NCBI GenBank assembly: GCA_020636095.1
Contig: JACJYN010000012.1
Coordinates: 1-64,000 of the forward strand
Direction: 5' to 3'
Origin: Lewinellaceae bacterium
GTDB lineage: Bacteria; Bacteroidota; Bacteroidia; Chitinophagales; Saprospiraceae
DNA: 64,000 nt
Shown: in pieces, positions 63,701 through 64,000 of the stretch
How the letters are laid out: each line of letters opens with the position of its first letter
Position numbering within the stretch: the first letter of the stretch is position 1
Position numbers and translations under genes: made by a program
The notes under the pieces: model-generated
The model's database searches: none
The model's input: the letters and a program-made list of their open reading frames with translations, nothing else
What the model was told of the DNA's origin: nothing

Positions 63701-63712
63701 GAAGAAGAGTAA
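60710..63712 (+). CDS. Large protein of unknown function, upstream of a patatin-like phospholipase
   Basis: 1000 residues, no signal peptide or membrane helix evident. The middle (about 410-620) is a long charged helical region ('RSEETSIFEEETAKEEQEEL', 'KAATRIAERRREELVKKVLE') interrupted by a Gly/Ser-rich strand segment ('GAYSFYIDAGYNYAGESSS'), followed by 'GIYQWVDKVYEVRKYNYGSH' and 'MFDIMVPEPGAFYREALL'. The C-terminal part has 'YVFYPYFWSRKALWLDRLFI' (about 880-899). The protein ends with acidic Glu residues. I do not recognise the family; the central coiled part resembles structural or injection-apparatus components more than enzymes. A patatin-like gene follows after 43 bases, so they probably share an operon under the palindrome at 60641. 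Confidence 0.6.
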   Translation: MNELFRFVTLRAPRKSKNTSGHLIPISAENALGKKLENIKTLDGISHRMEMGYLAKEHLEAYRLELGFQEEYTAVFTAIMGQKKYSKEKAKKVVEEVFGKEVERITMHSVFQKDYNNASEFILASKVANNVGGGVLEEVVKSYKVISLIKALAAGMVLEDAGTYLASFLQLPGSIFPLPGLWEGVRLPDPPADEDAGKQEELQKQADRLEFAIEWLMDLPLSDYEEAEPEETPEGGYYTEMVPEEHIRASGDFDGLLQRAPRFLGLSPAVGRDASADESLEMAQREPLILKAAAVGGLGQSVLLEINNLGLDLNRDSVPKVVERLETRRKSTLLELEKYEIEGSKKAIRFGSSKFEGPQERLPIGLEPSLSPYKPKKRGAIQSVGIGDLYVIEEKIKKYDAGEVAHIENALKGEFRQRIHRKLNRSEETSIFEEETAKEEQEELATTERFELQHETSKVISEEIENKMAHGFSVETGGEGSAGAYSFYIDAGYNYAGESSSSNSMEKSDQQSSTFSREVTSKAATRIAERRREELVKKVLEEIEETNTHEIDNKGEGATHVTGIYQWVDKVYEVRKYNYGSHMMFDIMVPEPGAFYREALLSHPPEGSEFLEPAPFDKKASEITASNYLKYTKKYKVTGIEPPPLKYITLSKVFKQKAPNNEGTSSSMIEGEEINIPEGYQAVSANVVVSSGYFSGPKVENMDLGKLKAHVRLSLGRKTWDKKQYIGGTKHSYKLNNEKGSIPISLRTFNTTAFIANIEVNCQRTTRAYLEWQIRTHAAIMEQYLNLKMEYEESLAAAGIRQGIAIQGRNPEENRKIEKAELKKLCLSIITGQHFDDFDSLYYPDDSPLPQIKFHTAQSEGLYIRFFEQAFEWENMMYVFYPYFWSRKALWLDRLFIQDTDPLHVEFLKSGSARVVLPVRENFEEPVLHFLETGEIPTTEELCDINSDLYLPIAEEIKEKQGASNGKYRPVDTWEVRLPTQLVILRPDGTLPNWESEEEE

Positions 63713-63755
63713 ACCCTACAGTCTACTGAAAACTGAGTAGCGAAAAATAAAAAAG

Positions 63756-64000
63756 ATGGCTAAGGACGAAAGGCTTTTGACACCGGAAGAAGTAGAGTAC
63801 ATTGCTTTTGAAGGCGGAGGCGGGAAAGGCAATGCATACCTGGGCGCCATAAAGGCAATTTGGGAAATGATTCTCACAAAGGAAAACAGCTTGAAAGGTT
63901 ACGCCGGCGCCTCAGCTGGAGCGATAACGGCCCTTCTTCTCGCTAGCGGCTATTCCCACTCTAAGATTAAGGAAATTTTATCCACTGATTTCAACCGGTT
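63756..64000 (+). CDS. Patatin-like phospholipase, N-terminal part (cut by window edge)
   Basis: 81 residues are visible from ATG at 63756. The oxyanion-hole motif 'FEGGGGKGNAYLGAI' (about 21-35) and the nucleophile elbow 'GYAGASAGAITALLLASGY' with GxSxG (Ser at about residue 53) are intact, as in patatin/cPLA2-type lipases. The catalytic Asp (DGG) lies beyond the window. Patatin-like enzymes hydrolyse membrane lipids and serve as defence effectors in some systems. Linked to the 1000-residue protein upstream. Confidence 0.88.
   Translation, partial: MAKDERLLTPEEVEYIAFEGGGGKGNAYLGAIKAIWEMILTKENSLKGYAGASAGAITALLLASGYSHSKIKEILSTDFNR

Overview
The window looks like a chromosomal defence island of a Bacteroidota member, probably Saprospiria-like. 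This is inferred from protein style (AbiEii/DUF6922, pRiA4b, DUF6361 and four-helix-bundle families), weak Shine-Dalgarno signals, mid-range GC and many short dispersed hairpin repeats. No rRNA or species marker is present. Almost every intact gene belongs to a family linked to phage defence, toxin-antitoxin activity or RNA repair, and relics of other such genes lie between them.

Layout. 1-1.1 kb: RNA-repair-like pair (kinase C-terminus, Thg1). 1.1-7.9 kb: eroded accessory zone with a paralogue pair (one copy destroyed by three nested MITE-like elements), an AbiE type IV toxin-antitoxin locus with a broken toxin, a chimeric pRiA4b gene, two XRE regulators and a ParE-type pair. 7.9-9.3 kb: AAA ATPase. 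9.7-13.7 kb: type II CBASS (CD-NTase, Cap2, HNH-SAVED Cap5) with no recognisable Cap3. 14.3-21.1 kb: DUF6361 / phospholipase D-like / SNF2-like helicase operon lying between an hsdS tail and a very short hsdR-like start. 21.3-25.0 kb: DUF4143 ATPase, two envelope proteins and gene relics.

25.1-48.4 kb: a type 1 BREX system on the minus strand in canonical order brxA-brxB-brxC-pglX-(cargo)-pglZ-brxL. The 9.3 kb cargo between pglX and pglZ holds a HEPN-like protein, a second CBASS (CD-NTase plus Cap15-like membrane effector), a 1156-residue protein with cold-shock-like, HARP-like and zinc-cluster regions, a PtuA-like ATPase with a damaged Walker B and a truncated partner, and a complete ISKra4-like insertion sequence that split an abiEii gene. 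pglX itself carries three in-frame palindromic repeats and a four-helix-bundle ORF nested in another frame.

48.5-60.5 kb: a giant SF1 helicase-like protein, then the most promising uncharacterised system here: a helicase-nuclease and a 705-residue unknown protein (two frameshifts), divergent from a CARF-sigma54 activator of RtcR type. A near-consensus sigma54 promoter and repeated TGAATCA boxes lie between them. 60.7-64 kb: a 1000-residue unknown protein followed by a patatin-like phospholipase that runs off the window.

All assignments come from reading motifs and context by eye; no database search was possible.
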